This document shows, one piece after another, positions 49,301 through 59,314 of a DNA stretch of 64,000 nt (the stretch's first letter is position 1; each line of letters starts with the position of its first letter). This stretch comes from Pelagibacteraceae bacterium AG-390-L03 (lineage in GTDB: Bacteria > Pseudomonadota > Alphaproteobacteria > Pelagibacterales > Pelagibacteraceae). Position numbers and translations under genes: made by a program. Under the pieces are notes generated by a model that saw only the letters and a program-made list of their open reading frames with translations, was not told the DNA's origin and made no database searches. The stretch lies in contig QCHA01000004.1 in the NCBI GenBank assembly GCA_003279685.1, positions 1 to 64,000 on the forward strand, written 5' to 3'.

Positions 49301-50487
49301 TTATATAAATCTATTAACGCTTTTGCTTTAATAACATTTTCATTAAATTCATGTTTTGCATTACTGTCAATTACAACACCTGATGCAACTGAAATTTCAG
49401 AAACATTTTTATAATTTAATATTGATCTAATAATTATATTAAACCTCATATCACTATTAAATTTAATGAAACCAAAACTTCCTGTATAAATATTTCGATT
49501 TTCTTTTTCTTGATTATTCAAAAGATTTAATGTGCTTATTTTTGGACAACCAATTACTGATCCACCAGGCATCATTGCCTTTATAATATCTATGTTTCTT
49601 GTATTTTTTTTAAGCTTCCCTGTAATTAAACTTACATAATGATAAAGATCTTTATATTCTTCAACTGTTTTTTCTTTTTTAAGTTTAACACTTCCAGGCT
49701 CGCATATTCTTGAAAGATCATTTCTTTCCATATCAACTATCATATTATGCTCTTTAGTTTCCTTTATATTGTTTCTAAAAAAACTTAAGGCTTTATTTTT
49801 ATTAAAATTTTTAGTTTTTCTTAATGTTCCAGCAATTGGTTTTGTTGATATGATAGAGCCATTTCTAGTAATTAAATTTTCAGGTGAACAACTAATAATT
49901 GAGAAGTTTTTATCTTTAATCATGAAAGCTTCTGGCGCTAAATTGCTTTTAGTCAATCTGCAAAAAAAGTCTAAAGGATCGATTGAAGATTTATTCTTAT
50001 ATTTCGTGCATATTTTAATTTGATATGTCTCTCCAGATCTAATTTTCTTTTTAAATTTATTAAAGATTTTTGTGTATGATTTTTGGTTAATATTTATCTT
50101 AAATTTTTTATCTATTTTTTGTAAGGAATTTAATTGATAAGTTAAACCTTCTTTTAAAGAAATTTTAGTTTCTGGCTTATAGAATATTCCTTTTGGAAAA
50201 TTAATACTTTTTTGTTTAGGCAGCTTTACTCCAATTAGATTATTTAATAATTCATAGCCAAAAAAACCTATCATTAAATCTGTATCTTTATACTTCGTCT
50301 TAAACTTGTATTTTTGATTTAAAAAATTAATGATATTTTTATTATTTAAAGTTATTTTTTTTGAAAAATCAGTAAATAAATCAAAACCTTTGATCGTTTT
50401 ATAGATGATAAAAGGTTTGTTTGAATTATTAATATTATTTAAATAATTTTTTTTAATCAATTTTCTAAGTTGTTTGAAGTCTCGCAA
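49297..50487 (-). CDS. pabB: Chorismate-binding enzyme, aminodeoxychorismate synthase component I
   Basis: IRSGETYQIKICTKY; FSIISCSPENLI; STKPIAGTLRKT; EHNMIVDMERNDLSRICEPGSV; MMPGGSVIGCPKI. Confidence 0.88.
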   Translation of the reverse strand: MRDFKQLRKLIKKNYLNNINNSNKPFIIYKTIKGFDLFTDFSKKITLNNKNIINFLNQKYKFKTKYKDTDLMIGFFGYELLNNLIGVKLPKQKSINFPKGIFYKPETKISLKEGLTYQLNSLQKIDKKFKININQKSYTKIFNKFKKKIRSGETYQIKICTKYKNKSSIDPLDFFCRLTKSNLAPEAFMIKDKNFSIISCSPENLITRNGSIISTKPIAGTLRKTKNFNKNKALSFFRNNIKETKEHNMIVDMERNDLSRICEPGSVKLKKEKTVEEYKDLYHYVSLITGKLKKNTRNIDIIKAMMPGGSVIGCPKISTLNLLNNQEKENRNIYTGSFGFIKFNSDMRFNIIIRSILNYKNVSEISVASGVVIDSNAKHEFNENVIKAKALIDLYK

Positions 50488-51685
50488 CTTGTTTTTCTAT
50501 TATTGGCAAGTGTATCAAACCTGCAAAAATTGATAAAGCAATAGATATGTACCACGCATAATCGTATGATCCATATAGGTCATGAAAAACACCTCCTAAA
50601 TAAGCTCCTAAAAAAGATCCTACTTGATGGCTTAAAAAAACTATTCCATATAATAATCCTATATATTTAGTTCCAAAAATAAACCCAACTAAACCCATCG
50701 TTGGTGGAACAGTGGAAAGCCATAAAAAACCAAAAGTAATACCAAATAACACAGCAATAATTGGGCTGGGTGGTAAAAATATAAATAAAGCTATAACCAA
50801 ACCTCTTGCTAAGTAGATTGTGCTTAAAATTAATTTTTTACTAAATTTTTGAGCTAGATATCCTGATGTTAATGTTCCTGCGATATTAAATAAACCTATC
50901 ATTGAAAGAATTGTTACAGTGCACCACTCTGGCAAACCTCTGTCATTAATATAAATTGGAATATGTGTTGCAACTAAAGCGATGTGCCATCCACAAACAA
51001 AAAAACCTAAAGTTAAATATATAAAACTTTTACTCTGAAAGGCTTCCTTAAGCGCTTCACTTGCAGTTTGTTTATCATCTATTATTCCACCAACTACATC
51101 TTTTGGAGTAGTTAAAAAGAAAGCTAATATCAAACCTGCAAAAATAAAAGCAGCAAAGATTAAAAGTGTAGTTTCCCATCCAAAATCAACAAGTGCATAT
51201 CTTGTAAAAACAGGCGATACAAAATAACCAAATGAACCAGCGGCTGTAACAATACCAATCGCAGCAGTTCTATTTGATTGAGGAAAATGTTTTGCAACCA
51301 CTGAAACAGGAATGCTTATTGCAGTTCCACCAAGTGCAACACCTATTAAGACACCAATACCAGTTACAAAATAAAGCCCAGTATTATAGTCTGAAACCAA
51401 CATCAAAATTCCAAGTAAATAAAAAATAAAACCAATAAATACTGCTATATGACCACCGTATTTATCTGTAATGACTCCAAACCAAGGGGCAAACGCACCC
51501 CATAAAAACATTTGAAGACCTAAAGCAAAACCGAATTGAGATAGCGTTATTCCTAAGTCAGTTGAAAAGTCAAAGTAGAACATTCCAAATGTTTGTCTTA
51601 TACCAAGAGAAATAATAACAATTAAGCAAGCAGCAACTAATGTAATTAGAACTGTTTTATTTTTTATAAATTTTTCAGATACCAT
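50465..51685 (-). CDS. MFS transporter
   Basis: about 12 TM segments; FGVITDKYGGHIAVFIGFIFYLLG. Confidence 0.87.
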   Translation of the reverse strand: MVSEKFIKNKTVLITLVAACLIVIISLGIRQTFGMFYFDFSTDLGITLSQFGFALGLQMFLWGAFAPWFGVITDKYGGHIAVFIGFIFYLLGILMLVSDYNTGLYFVTGIGVLIGVALGGTAISIPVSVVAKHFPQSNRTAAIGIVTAAGSFGYFVSPVFTRYALVDFGWETTLLIFAAFIFAGLILAFFLTTPKDVVGGIIDDKQTASEALKEAFQSKSFIYLTLGFFVCGWHIALVATHIPIYINDRGLPEWCTVTILSMIGLFNIAGTLTSGYLAQKFSKKLILSTIYLARGLVIALFIFLPPSPIIAVLFGITFGFLWLSTVPPTMGLVGFIFGTKYIGLLYGIVFLSHQVGSFLGAYLGGVFHDLYGSYDYAWYISIALSIFAGLIHLPIIEKQVARLQTT

Positions 51686-51692
51686 TTAAAGC

Positions 51693-52868
51693 TTACTTTA
51701 AATGTTTTAAGGATTGTTTGATATCCGCGATAAGGTCGCTAGGATCCTCTAAACCAATATGTAGTCTAACAATATGTTCATTTTTTTCTAATTTAAGATA
51801 TTTTCTGTTTCCTTGTTCTCTCACATTTTGATGTAAAGCTAAACTTTCAAATCCACCCCAACTATAACCATGGCCAAATAATTTTAAATTATTTACAAAT
51901 TTAACAACAGACTTTTCATTTTTAGTTTTAATTCTTAAACCCATCAAACCAGAGGCTCCTGAATAATATTTTTTCCACATTCTAAAATTATAAGAATCTT
52001 TCTTATATGGATATAACAACTTAATATTTTTAAATTTAGACAAAAACTCTGCAACTTTTTTTGCATTTTCTCTATGTCGATCTAATCTAACATCTAAAGT
52101 TCTTAATCCTCTTGTTATTAAATAAGCATCATCAGGTCCTAACCTTAAGCCAGTAACTCTTTCTGCAGCTTTTACCTTAGCAAAAACTTTTTTGTTAACT
52201 GCTAGACTTCCTCCCATTACATCAGAATGACCCGAATAATATTTTGTTGCTGAGACAATTGACATATCAAAACCAAGTTTGATTGGTTTTAAAAAATATG
52301 GAGTTCCCCAGGTATTATCAATTGCAGTTAAAATTTTATATTTTTTTGCTATAGAAATAATTTTACCAAGATCTTGAAAATCAAATGTATTACTTCCTGG
52401 GTTTTCCACAAAAATTAATTTAGTTTTTTTTGTAATAGCTTTCTCTAATGTCTTAAGATTATGAGGATCATAAAAAGTTGTTTTGATATTAAATTCTCTC
52501 AGAAAATCTTGTGACAGTAATCTTGTTGGACTGTAAACTGGATCAGCTACTATAATTTCATCGCCTGGTCTTGTAACACTAAAAATTGCAAGAAATACTG
52601 ATCCAAATCCTGTTGGAGTTAAAAAAGTAAAATAACTTTCTTCTAGTTTTGATAAAATTTGTTGTAGAATATGAGTAGTTGAAGTTCCTTGTCTTCCGTA
52701 ATCAAAGTGTCCACCAGTAGGGTTTTTTTTTGCTTTATTTTGCATTTTTCGAATATCTTGCATCGATTTGAATATAATTGTCGAGGCTCGAACAATTGGT
52801 GGATTAACTGACTGATTATGAAAGTCTTTTGCGGTGTGTTTTAAAAATGTCTTGAAAGAATTGCTCAT
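51693..52868 (-). CDS. metC: Cystathionine beta-lyase-like PLP enzyme
   Basis: NPPIVRASTIIFKSM; YGRQGTSTTHILQQILSKLE; AIDNTWGTPYFLKPIKLGFDMSIVSATKYYSGHSDVMGG. Confidence 0.9.
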   Translation of the reverse strand: MSNSFKTFLKHTAKDFHNQSVNPPIVRASTIIFKSMQDIRKMQNKAKKNPTGGHFDYGRQGTSTTHILQQILSKLEESYFTFLTPTGFGSVFLAIFSVTRPGDEIIVADPVYSPTRLLSQDFLREFNIKTTFYDPHNLKTLEKAITKKTKLIFVENPGSNTFDFQDLGKIISIAKKYKILTAIDNTWGTPYFLKPIKLGFDMSIVSATKYYSGHSDVMGGSLAVNKKVFAKVKAAERVTGLRLGPDDAYLITRGLRTLDVRLDRHRENAKKVAEFLSKFKNIKLLYPYKKDSYNFRMWKKYYSGASGLMGLRIKTKNEKSVVKFVNNLKLFGHGYSWGGFESLALHQNVREQGNRKYLKLEKNEHIVRLHIGLEDPSDLIADIKQSLKHLK

Positions 52869-52943
52869 AATAAAATTTGATATGTTAAGAAGACAATGCT
52901 ATATCCCGTAAAAAACGTCAATAAAATTAATAAATAGGACTTA

Positions 52944-53027
52944 ATGAGTTATCCAAAGAAACATAGAGGCCGAAGAAAGCAGGGCTCTAAAAAAAGAAGA
53001 GCAAAAAGAAAAAATAAGAAAAAGTAA
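52944..53027 (+). CDS. Very short, highly basic ORF (27 aa): MSYPKKHRGRRKQGSKKRRAKRKNKKK
   Basis: Read directly from sequence; ATG preceded by AGGA at short spacing; fits between divergent metC and convergent mnmA; not in ORF track. Confidence 0.6.
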   Translation: MSYPKKHRGRRKQGSKKRRAKRKNKKK

Positions 53028-53032
53028 TTTCT

Positions 53033-54151
53033 CTACTCTTTAATCCATCCTCCCCCAAGCACTTTATGACCAAATTGGTCTTTGCTATAAAAGACACATG
53101 CCTGTCCTGGTGAAATACCATCTTCAGGATTAAGCAAATTTACATAAGCGGTATTATTTTCTTTTAGATCAACTTTTGCTTCGAGAAGATTTCCAGTTGA
53201 TCTTACTTTTACAAAAATATTTTGATCTAAATCTTTTTTATCAGTTAATAAGTTCAAATCTTTAAGAGAAATATCTTTTTTTCCAAGATTTTCTTTTGGT
53301 CCAACTATAATCTCATTATTTTCTGAATTTATTTTTAAAACGTATAAAGGTTCTTTGTCTGAAACTTTAATGCCTTTTCTTTGTCCTATTGTAAAATTAA
53401 TAATTCCATCATGAACACCAATTACATTTCCCTCTAAATTTTTTATATTTCCCTTTTGAAAAGAGTCTGGTCTAAATTTTCTAATTACTGATGCGTAATC
53501 TCCATTAGGGACAAAACAAATATCTTGGCTGTCGGGTTTATCCGCAACATTTAAATCTAGCTCTTTTGCAATCTCTCTTGTTTTATCTTTTAACATTCCA
53601 CCTAATGGAAACCTTAGATAATCTAATTGTTCACGAGTTGTATTAAATAGAAAATAACTTTGATCTCTGTTCTCATCGATTGCTCTATACATATTATTTG
53701 TATTGTTAGCTGTAACATTTTTTACATAATGACCTGTAACTAATGCATCTGCATTTAGATCTTTGGATACTTCAAATAAATCTTTAAACTTTACTGTTTG
53801 ATTACATTGAACACACGGTATTGGGGTTTCTCCATTTAAATAACTATCAACAAAATTATCTATAACTCCTTGCTTAAACTTATCTTGGTAATATAAAATT
53901 TTATGTTCAATCCCTAATTTATGTGCAACACGTTTTGCATCCATTATATCTTGTCCTGAACAGCACTGCTTAGATTTAGCTACTTCTTTTCCATCATCAT
54001 AAAGCTTTAGTGTAATTCCAATAACTTTATAGCCTTCATTTTTCATGATGCCGGCTACAGTTGAAGAATCTACTCCACCAGACATGGCGACTACTACTGT
54101 AGTATCCTGGGGCTTTTTATTAATTCCAATAGAATTTAATTCTTTATTCAT
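53033..54151 (-). CDS. mnmA: tRNA-specific 2-thiouridylase
   Basis: [69 protein letters not shown]. Confidence 0.96.
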   Translation of the reverse strand: MNKELNSIGINKKPQDTTVVVAMSGGVDSSTVAGIMKNEGYKVIGITLKLYDDGKEVAKSKQCCSGQDIMDAKRVAHKLGIEHKILYYQDKFKQGVIDNFVDSYLNGETPIPCVQCNQTVKFKDLFEVSKDLNADALVTGHYVKNVTANNTNNMYRAIDENRDQSYFLFNTTREQLDYLRFPLGGMLKDKTREIAKELDLNVADKPDSQDICFVPNGDYASVIRKFRPDSFQKGNIKNLEGNVIGVHDGIINFTIGQRKGIKVSDKEPLYVLKINSENNEIIVGPKENLGKKDISLKDLNLLTDKKDLDQNIFVKVRSTGNLLEAKVDLKENNTAYVNLLNPEDGISPGQACVFYSKDQFGHKVLGGGWIKE

Positions 54152-54192
54152 AAGGTAGTATTTATACTTATTTACAATATAAGTTAAATTAA

Positions 54193-54360
54193 ATGATTTT
54201 AGATTACGAACCAGGTGACAAAGTCACTAATCCAAATAATAAAGACTGGGGTATTGGTCAGGTCCAATCTATTATTAATGAAAAAGTAACTGTAAATTTT
54301 GAAAATGCTGGAAAAAAAGTAATCAATGCTAAAAATATAGAATTAAAAAGAATTAAATAG
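54193..54360 (+). CDS. DUF3553-family small protein (55 aa)
   Basis: Translated directly: [55 protein letters not shown]; below ORF-track cutoff. Confidence 0.85.
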   Translation: MILDYEPGDKVTNPNNKDWGIGQVQSIINEKVTVNFENAGKKVINAKNIELKRIK

Positions 54361-54367
54361 ATTTTGG

Positions 54368-55129
54368 ATGGATATAAAAAAAATTATAGAAAATTTAATT
54401 GATACTTTTTTAAAAGCTGGAGAATTATCACTTTCACTTAGGGAAAAAGGATTAAAAAAAGAAATAAAATCAGACAACACACCTGTGAGTAATGGTGACC
54501 TTGAAGTTAATAAATTTATCACAAAAAAAATCTCTGAGGTAACACCTGATATTCCAATCATATCTGAAGAAACTTCTGATAATAAAGACAACACTCAACT
54601 AAAAAATTTCTGGTTAGTTGATCCTATTGATGGGACTTATGACTATATAAATAACTTAGAAGAATTCACAATAAATGCAGGTTTAATTATAAATAACAAA
54701 CCTGTTGCTGGATTAATTAATGCACCCTCAAAAAAAAGAATGTTTTATTCTTATGGTGAAGGAAATGCTTTTGAATTAAGTGATGGAAAAACAACAAAAC
54801 TAAATGAAAAAGATACTATAACTAGACCAGTAAAATTTATTTCTTACTCAAACAAAATTAAACCAGAAATTAAAAAAATCTATCAAGATATTGGGGTTGT
54901 TGAAAATGTGAAAATGAAAAGTTCACTTAAGTTTTGCGTGGTAGCAGCTGGTGAATATGACGGATATGTAGCAGAACCAAGAGCTTATGAATGGGATATA
55001 GCAGCTGGTCATGCAATATTAATACATTCGGGTGGAACAGTTACAGATTTTAATGGAAATGAAATTTTATATGGAAAAAAAGATTTAAAAAATCCAAGCT
55101 TAATTTTAAAGAGTAAAAATATATTATAA
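54368..55129 (+). CDS. cysQ: Inositol monophosphatase-family 3'(2'),5'-bisphosphate nucleotidase
   Basis: ISEETSDN; FWLVDPIDGTYDYINNLEEFTINAGLI; EPRAYEWDIAAGHAILIHSGG. Confidence 0.92.
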   Translation: MDIKKIIENLIDTFLKAGELSLSLREKGLKKEIKSDNTPVSNGDLEVNKFITKKISEVTPDIPIISEETSDNKDNTQLKNFWLVDPIDGTYDYINNLEEFTINAGLIINNKPVAGLINAPSKKRMFYSYGEGNAFELSDGKTTKLNEKDTITRPVKFISYSNKIKPEIKKIYQDIGVVENVKMKSSLKFCVVAAGEYDGYVAEPRAYEWDIAAGHAILIHSGGTVTDFNGNEILYGKKDLKNPSLILKSKNIL

Positions 55130-55275
55130 TGGATGAGCAATTAAGAATTATACTTATTATAATAGTTTCTGTATCTATTTTTGGATTATTAGTTTTTGTA
55201 TTTGTTAAAAACTATGTGAGACAAAAGATTAATAATTTAGTTGAAGAGGAAAAAAAAGAAAAAAAACTAAAGTAG
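55129..55275 (+). CDS. Short single-TM ORF (48 aa): MDEQLRIILIIIVSVSIFGLLVFVFVKNYVRQKINNLVEEEKKEKKLK
   Basis: Read directly from sequence, ATG immediately at the cysQ stop (ATAATGG); TM + charged tail; not in ORF track. Confidence 0.55.
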   Translation: MDEQLRIILIIIVSVSIFGLLVFVFVKNYVRQKINNLVEEEKKEKKLK

Positions 55276-55830
55276 ATTAATTATTTTAAGATATTCATCT
55301 TTTTCTATATCCATTACTTTTCTTGACGTCTCAAAATCAAAACCATTTCTTGCTAATAAAGATATGTCTTTTTTATAAAATAGAGTTCTATTGTCCTCAG
55401 TTCTAGCTGGACCTATTCGTTTTTTCTTACAAATTTTTATAGCAGAAAAAAAATCTTGGTCAGAGTTATCTTCTTTTATTTTATTAACTGTATCTTTAAT
55501 AAACGCATCATGAATTCCTTTTCCTATTAAATAGTTTCTAATTTTATTTATAGAGTTCCCTCGTTGAATCATACTTTTTGCTTTGCTTTGAGAATAAAAT
55601 TGATCATTGATAAATTTATTCTTTTCTAAATCAGACAAAACAATATCGATCAATTTATTGACGTCTTTTTTTCTCACATCAGAAGAGGAAAGCTTCATGT
55701 ATTTCTTAAGTAAATAGGTTTTTAGTTGTTGTTTTGAAGGAGCATATTTTTCAACATAAGCAAATGCAAAATTTCTCATCTCCTCAACAGTTACCTGGAG
55801 TGTTTTTTTTCTATTTCTTATAGGAATCAT
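55267..55830 (-). CDS. recX: RecX-family regulatory protein
   Basis: three-helix repeats: RNFAFAYVEKYAPSKQQLKTYLLKKY; LEKNKFINDQFYSQSKAKSMIQRGNSINKIRNYLIGKGI. Confidence 0.8.
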   Translation of the reverse strand: MIPIRNRKKTLQVTVEEMRNFAFAYVEKYAPSKQQLKTYLLKKYMKLSSSDVRKKDVNKLIDIVLSDLEKNKFINDQFYSQSKAKSMIQRGNSINKIRNYLIGKGIHDAFIKDTVNKIKEDNSDQDFFSAIKICKKKRIGPARTEDNRTLFYKKDISLLARNGFDFETSRKVMDIEKDEYLKIINLL

Positions 55831-55856
55831 GCTTAGATTTTATATAATATATTTAA

Positions 55857-56330
55857 ATGATCGAACAAATTTATACTTATTTTTCTATTGAAACACTTTA
55901 TATGTGGATCAATATAGGTGTATTACCATTTTGGTTTATACTAATCTTTTTTCCACAATCTCATCTAGGTAGAATTTTTGTAGCCTCAATATTTCCAATA
56001 TTTATTTTAAGTGGTGTTTATATTTTTGTTTTATATAAATCTTATTTAATTGGTTATGATTTTGTTGGTAATTTTACTTTATACCTGGGATTAGATGAGC
56101 TTTCTAGATTGTTTGAAGACCATTTATATTTAATGCTTTTTTGGACACACTTCATTGCTATCAATTTATTTATAGGTGGATGGATAGTAAAAGACTCTCA
56201 AAAATTTTATATTAATAAAATTTTAGTATCGATCCCATTAATAATCACCTATTTAATAGGACCAATTGGTTTATTCATTTATTGGATCATCAGAATTTTC
56301 TATGCCAAAAGAATGAGTCTTTATGAGTGA
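55857..56330 (+). CDS. ABA4-like (DUF4281) integral membrane protein
   Basis: WINIGVLPFWFILIFFPQSHLG; HFIAINLFIGGWIVKDSQ; IGPIGLFIYWIIR, multi-TM. Confidence 0.72.
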   Translation: MIEQIYTYFSIETLYMWINIGVLPFWFILIFFPQSHLGRIFVASIFPIFILSGVYIFVLYKSYLIGYDFVGNFTLYLGLDELSRLFEDHLYLMLFWTHFIAINLFIGGWIVKDSQKFYINKILVSIPLIITYLIGPIGLFIYWIIRIFYAKRMSLYE

Positions 56331-56910
56331 TCATATAGATTTTTATTTTGATATAATTAGTGCTTATTCTTACATTGCTCACAAAAAGATTGAAAAAATT
56401 AAAGATAATCAAAAAATTGTTTTTAACTATAAACCTATATTTTTAGGCGGTCTTCACAACCTTGCAGGGATAAGTGCACCCGCTTTTAATAAATATAAAA
56501 TGAAAAATATGCAAAATGATTGTGAGCTTGTATCAAAAAAAAACAATATATCCTTTTCATGGAATTCTAAATTTCCAATCAATTCTCTTTATTTGATGAG
56601 AGGCTATTTATGCGTATCTGATGATCAAAAAAATAACTATCTAAATACTTTTTTTGAAGCTTATTGGAAAGATAATTTAGATTTATCAAATAATGAGGAA
56701 ATCTTTCAGTTATTAGATACTTTAAATATAGATAATGAAAAATTCTTAAATGGGATTAAAGAACAATCAATTAAAGATGCGCTAAAAGATGCAACCAACG
56801 AAGCGTTTAAAAAAGAAGTTTTTGGTGCACCAACATTTATTGTAAATAATAAAATTTTTTGGGGACAAGATCGACTTGAATATGCTGTTGAAGAATTAAA
56901 CTTTAATTAG
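56323..56910 (+). CDS. 2-hydroxychromene-2-carboxylate isomerase-like (DsbA/kappa-GST fold)
   Basis: HIDFYFDIISAYSYIAHKKI; YKPIFLGGLHNLAG; VFGAPTFIVNNKIFWGQDRLEYA. Confidence 0.88.
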   Translation: MSDHIDFYFDIISAYSYIAHKKIEKIKDNQKIVFNYKPIFLGGLHNLAGISAPAFNKYKMKNMQNDCELVSKKNNISFSWNSKFPINSLYLMRGYLCVSDDQKNNYLNTFFEAYWKDNLDLSNNEEIFQLLDTLNIDNEKFLNGIKEQSIKDALKDATNEAFKKEVFGAPTFIVNNKIFWGQDRLEYAVEELNFN

Positions 56911-57290
56911 ATTATTTTAAATTTACTCTGGCTGATTGCACCGAAACCACCCTCAATGTGTGATACCTTTTCATATCCCATACTATGCAATGCTTTAACT
57001 GCTAAAGCAGATCTTACACCACCCGCACAAAATAAAACCATTTCTTTATTTTGATCAAGTTTACCTTGTTGAAAAAAAGCACTATTAGGATCTAAAAAAA
57101 TTTCCATCATTCCTCTAGAAATATGTACTGAATTTTCTACACTTCCAGTATTTTCTAATTCACGAGCTTCTCTTATATCAATTAAATTACAATTATTTTC
57201 TTCAACCATCTTGAAAGCTTCATCTGCATTAATAGTTTTTATTTCTTGCATTGCTTCTGAGACTAGTGTTTGGATTGATTTAACTGTCAT
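56907..57290 (-). CDS. Rhodanese-like domain protein
   Basis: NLIDIREARELENTGSVENSVHISRGMMEIFLD; MVLFCAGGVRSALAVKALHSMGY. Confidence 0.92.
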   Translation of the reverse strand: MTVKSIQTLVSEAMQEIKTINADEAFKMVEENNCNLIDIREARELENTGSVENSVHISRGMMEIFLDPNSAFFQQGKLDQNKEMVLFCAGGVRSALAVKALHSMGYEKVSHIEGGFGAISQSKFKII

Positions 57291-57336
57291 AAATGTGTTT
57301 AAAACTACCTTAAAAATATTATATTACTAGAAAATT

Positions 57337-57801
57337 ATGTTAAAAATTAATACTAAAGCTCCTAATTTTATACTGCCATCAACCTCAAATCAAAAATATT
57401 CATTAAAAGACTCACTTGGAAAATATGTTGTCATCTATTTTTATCCAAAGGATGATACGCCAGGGTGCACTATTGAGACTAATGATTTTAATAAATCACT
57501 ATCAAAATTTAAAAAATTAGATTGTGAAGTTTATGGAATTTCAAAAGATAATATAAAAAGTCATGATAAATTTAGAGAAAAATATAAGATAAAATTTGAT
57601 TTATTAGCCGATGAAGAGTTAACAGTCCTTAAGAAGTATAAGGTCTGGGGTAAAAAAAAATTTATGGGTAGGGAATTTATGGGTATTATCAGATCTACGT
57701 TTTTAATAGATAAAAAAGGTAAAATTATAAAGATTTGGGAAAATGTTAAAGTTAAAGACCATTCAAAAGAAGTTTTAGAAACACTTAAAAGTATTCCATA
57801 A
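57337..57801 (+). CDS. bcp: Thiol peroxidase (BCP-type peroxiredoxin)
   Basis: YVVIYFYPKDDTPGCTIETNDFN; VYGISKDNIKSHDKFREKY. Confidence 0.93.
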   Translation: MLKINTKAPNFILPSTSNQKYSLKDSLGKYVVIYFYPKDDTPGCTIETNDFNKSLSKFKKLDCEVYGISKDNIKSHDKFREKYKIKFDLLADEELTVLKKYKVWGKKKFMGREFMGIIRSTFLIDKKGKIIKIWENVKVKDHSKEVLETLKSIP

Positions 57802-57805
57802 AATA

Positions 57806-57834
57806 AAAAGGCCCCTTATTTCTAGGGGACCTTT
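57806..57834. terminator. Intrinsic terminator-like hairpin between convergent bcp and amt
   Basis: AAAGGCCCCT / AGGGG-A-CCTTT, about 10 bp with one bulged A. Confidence 0.75.
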
Positions 57835-57860
57835 AAATGTTATATAGAGAGATAATTTTT

Positions 57861-59153
57861 TTAATCTCTGATTGCGTATGCTTTTACACCTACTTCAGCA
57901 ACATCAGTTCCAAGTTTTTCAGCTTGAGCACTAATTCTTAAACCAATAGTTTCTTTGAGTGCTCTGAAAACTACGTAAGAAAGTACAAAACTAAATACAC
58001 ATACAGCTAGAACACCTGTAAACTGAGTTCCAAATGTTGTGTCTGGATTTGAAATTGGAACTACCAATGTTCCAAATATACCAGCGAACATGTGAACTGG
58101 AATAGCACCAACGACATCATCTATGTGTTTAGATTCTAAAAACTTAGTTCCAAAGTACATAATAATAGCTCCAATTGAACCAATTACCATTGCAAGAATT
58201 GGACTAGGGTTTAATGGTTCGGCAGTTATTGCAACTAGACCTGCTAAAGCACCGTTTAACATCATTATGATATCTGTTTTACCACCAATTAATCTAGTGA
58301 CTATAGCTGCAGTTACTGTTCCAGCTGCACCAGCTAAGTGGGTGTTAACTGCAATTTTACTAATTGCTGTAACATCATCAAAAGTTCCAACTGCTAATTG
58401 ACTAAAACCATTAAAACCAAACCAACCAAACCATAATAAAAAAGTTCCAAGTGTAACTAAAGGAATACTAGACGCTGCAAAAGGAACTAAAGATTTAGTC
58501 TCACCTCTTTTTCCAAACCTACCAGCTCTTGCACCTAAAACTATTACGCCAGCTAAAGCAGCAGCGCCACCACAAGCATGGACTAAAGTTGATCCTGCAA
58601 AATCAGAAAAACCAGCGGTTGCTAACCAGCCACCACCCCACTGCCAACCCATAGAGATTGGGTAAATAAATGCAGCCATTATTGCAGAGAAAATAAAAAA
58701 TGGCCAAATTTTAATTCTTTCTGCAACAGCACCTGATACAATTGATACAGTCGCGCAAACAAACATCGCTTGATAGAACCAATCTGAATAATCAGAGTAT
58801 CCAGTTCCTATTTGAGATGAATCGCTCCAAATTGAAAATGATCCTACGTAACCACCTTCAGGTATTCCATATGCAAGATTATATCCGCATAAAAAAAATA
58901 CAATTGATGCTATAGCAAATTTACCAATATTCTTTGCTGCAATTGTTGATACACTCTTTGTGGTAACCAAACCACATTCAAGCATGCAAAATCCTGCAGC
59001 CATAAATGCTACTAATACACCACCTAAATAAAAGCCAAGCGTGTTGAATATATATTGTCCTTCAGCTGATATAGTTGTTTCTGCAGAAGCTAAGCCTGTA
59101 ATGCTAAGAAAGATTACAAGACTGAGTATTATTTTTTTAAATAAATTAATCAT
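57861..59153 (-). CDS. amt: Ammonium transporter (copy 1)
   Basis: FMAAGFCMLECGLVTTKSVSTIAAKNIGKF; DFAGSTLVHACGGAAALAG; LWFGWFGFNGFSQLA; HLAGAAGTV. Confidence 0.95.
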   Translation of the reverse strand: MINLFKKIILSLVIFLSITGLASAETTISAEGQYIFNTLGFYLGGVLVAFMAAGFCMLECGLVTTKSVSTIAAKNIGKFAIASIVFFLCGYNLAYGIPEGGYVGSFSIWSDSSQIGTGYSDYSDWFYQAMFVCATVSIVSGAVAERIKIWPFFIFSAIMAAFIYPISMGWQWGGGWLATAGFSDFAGSTLVHACGGAAALAGVIVLGARAGRFGKRGETKSLVPFAASSIPLVTLGTFLLWFGWFGFNGFSQLAVGTFDDVTAISKIAVNTHLAGAAGTVTAAIVTRLIGGKTDIIMMLNGALAGLVAITAEPLNPSPILAMVIGSIGAIIMYFGTKFLESKHIDDVVGAIPVHMFAGIFGTLVVPISNPDTTFGTQFTGVLAVCVFSFVLSYVVFRALKETIGLRISAQAEKLGTDVAEVGVKAYAIRD

Positions 59154-59251
59154 TATCTCTCCTTGTTATGGAAGATCTTTTATTAAAGTTTTTTTGTTTA
59201 AGAATTGCTGATTAATCAAAAGAGTTATGACAATAGAGCATGAGTATAAAA

Positions 59252-59275
59252 AAAGGCCCCTAAAAAGGGGCCTTT
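59252..59275 (-). terminator. Intrinsic terminator downstream of amt copy 2
   Basis: AAAGGCCCC-TAAAAA-GGGGCCTTT perfect 9-bp stem; T-run follows on the minus strand. Confidence 0.85.
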
Positions 59276-59314
59276 CACTAACTATAAGAGAGAGAGATAG
59301 TTATTCTGTTATTT

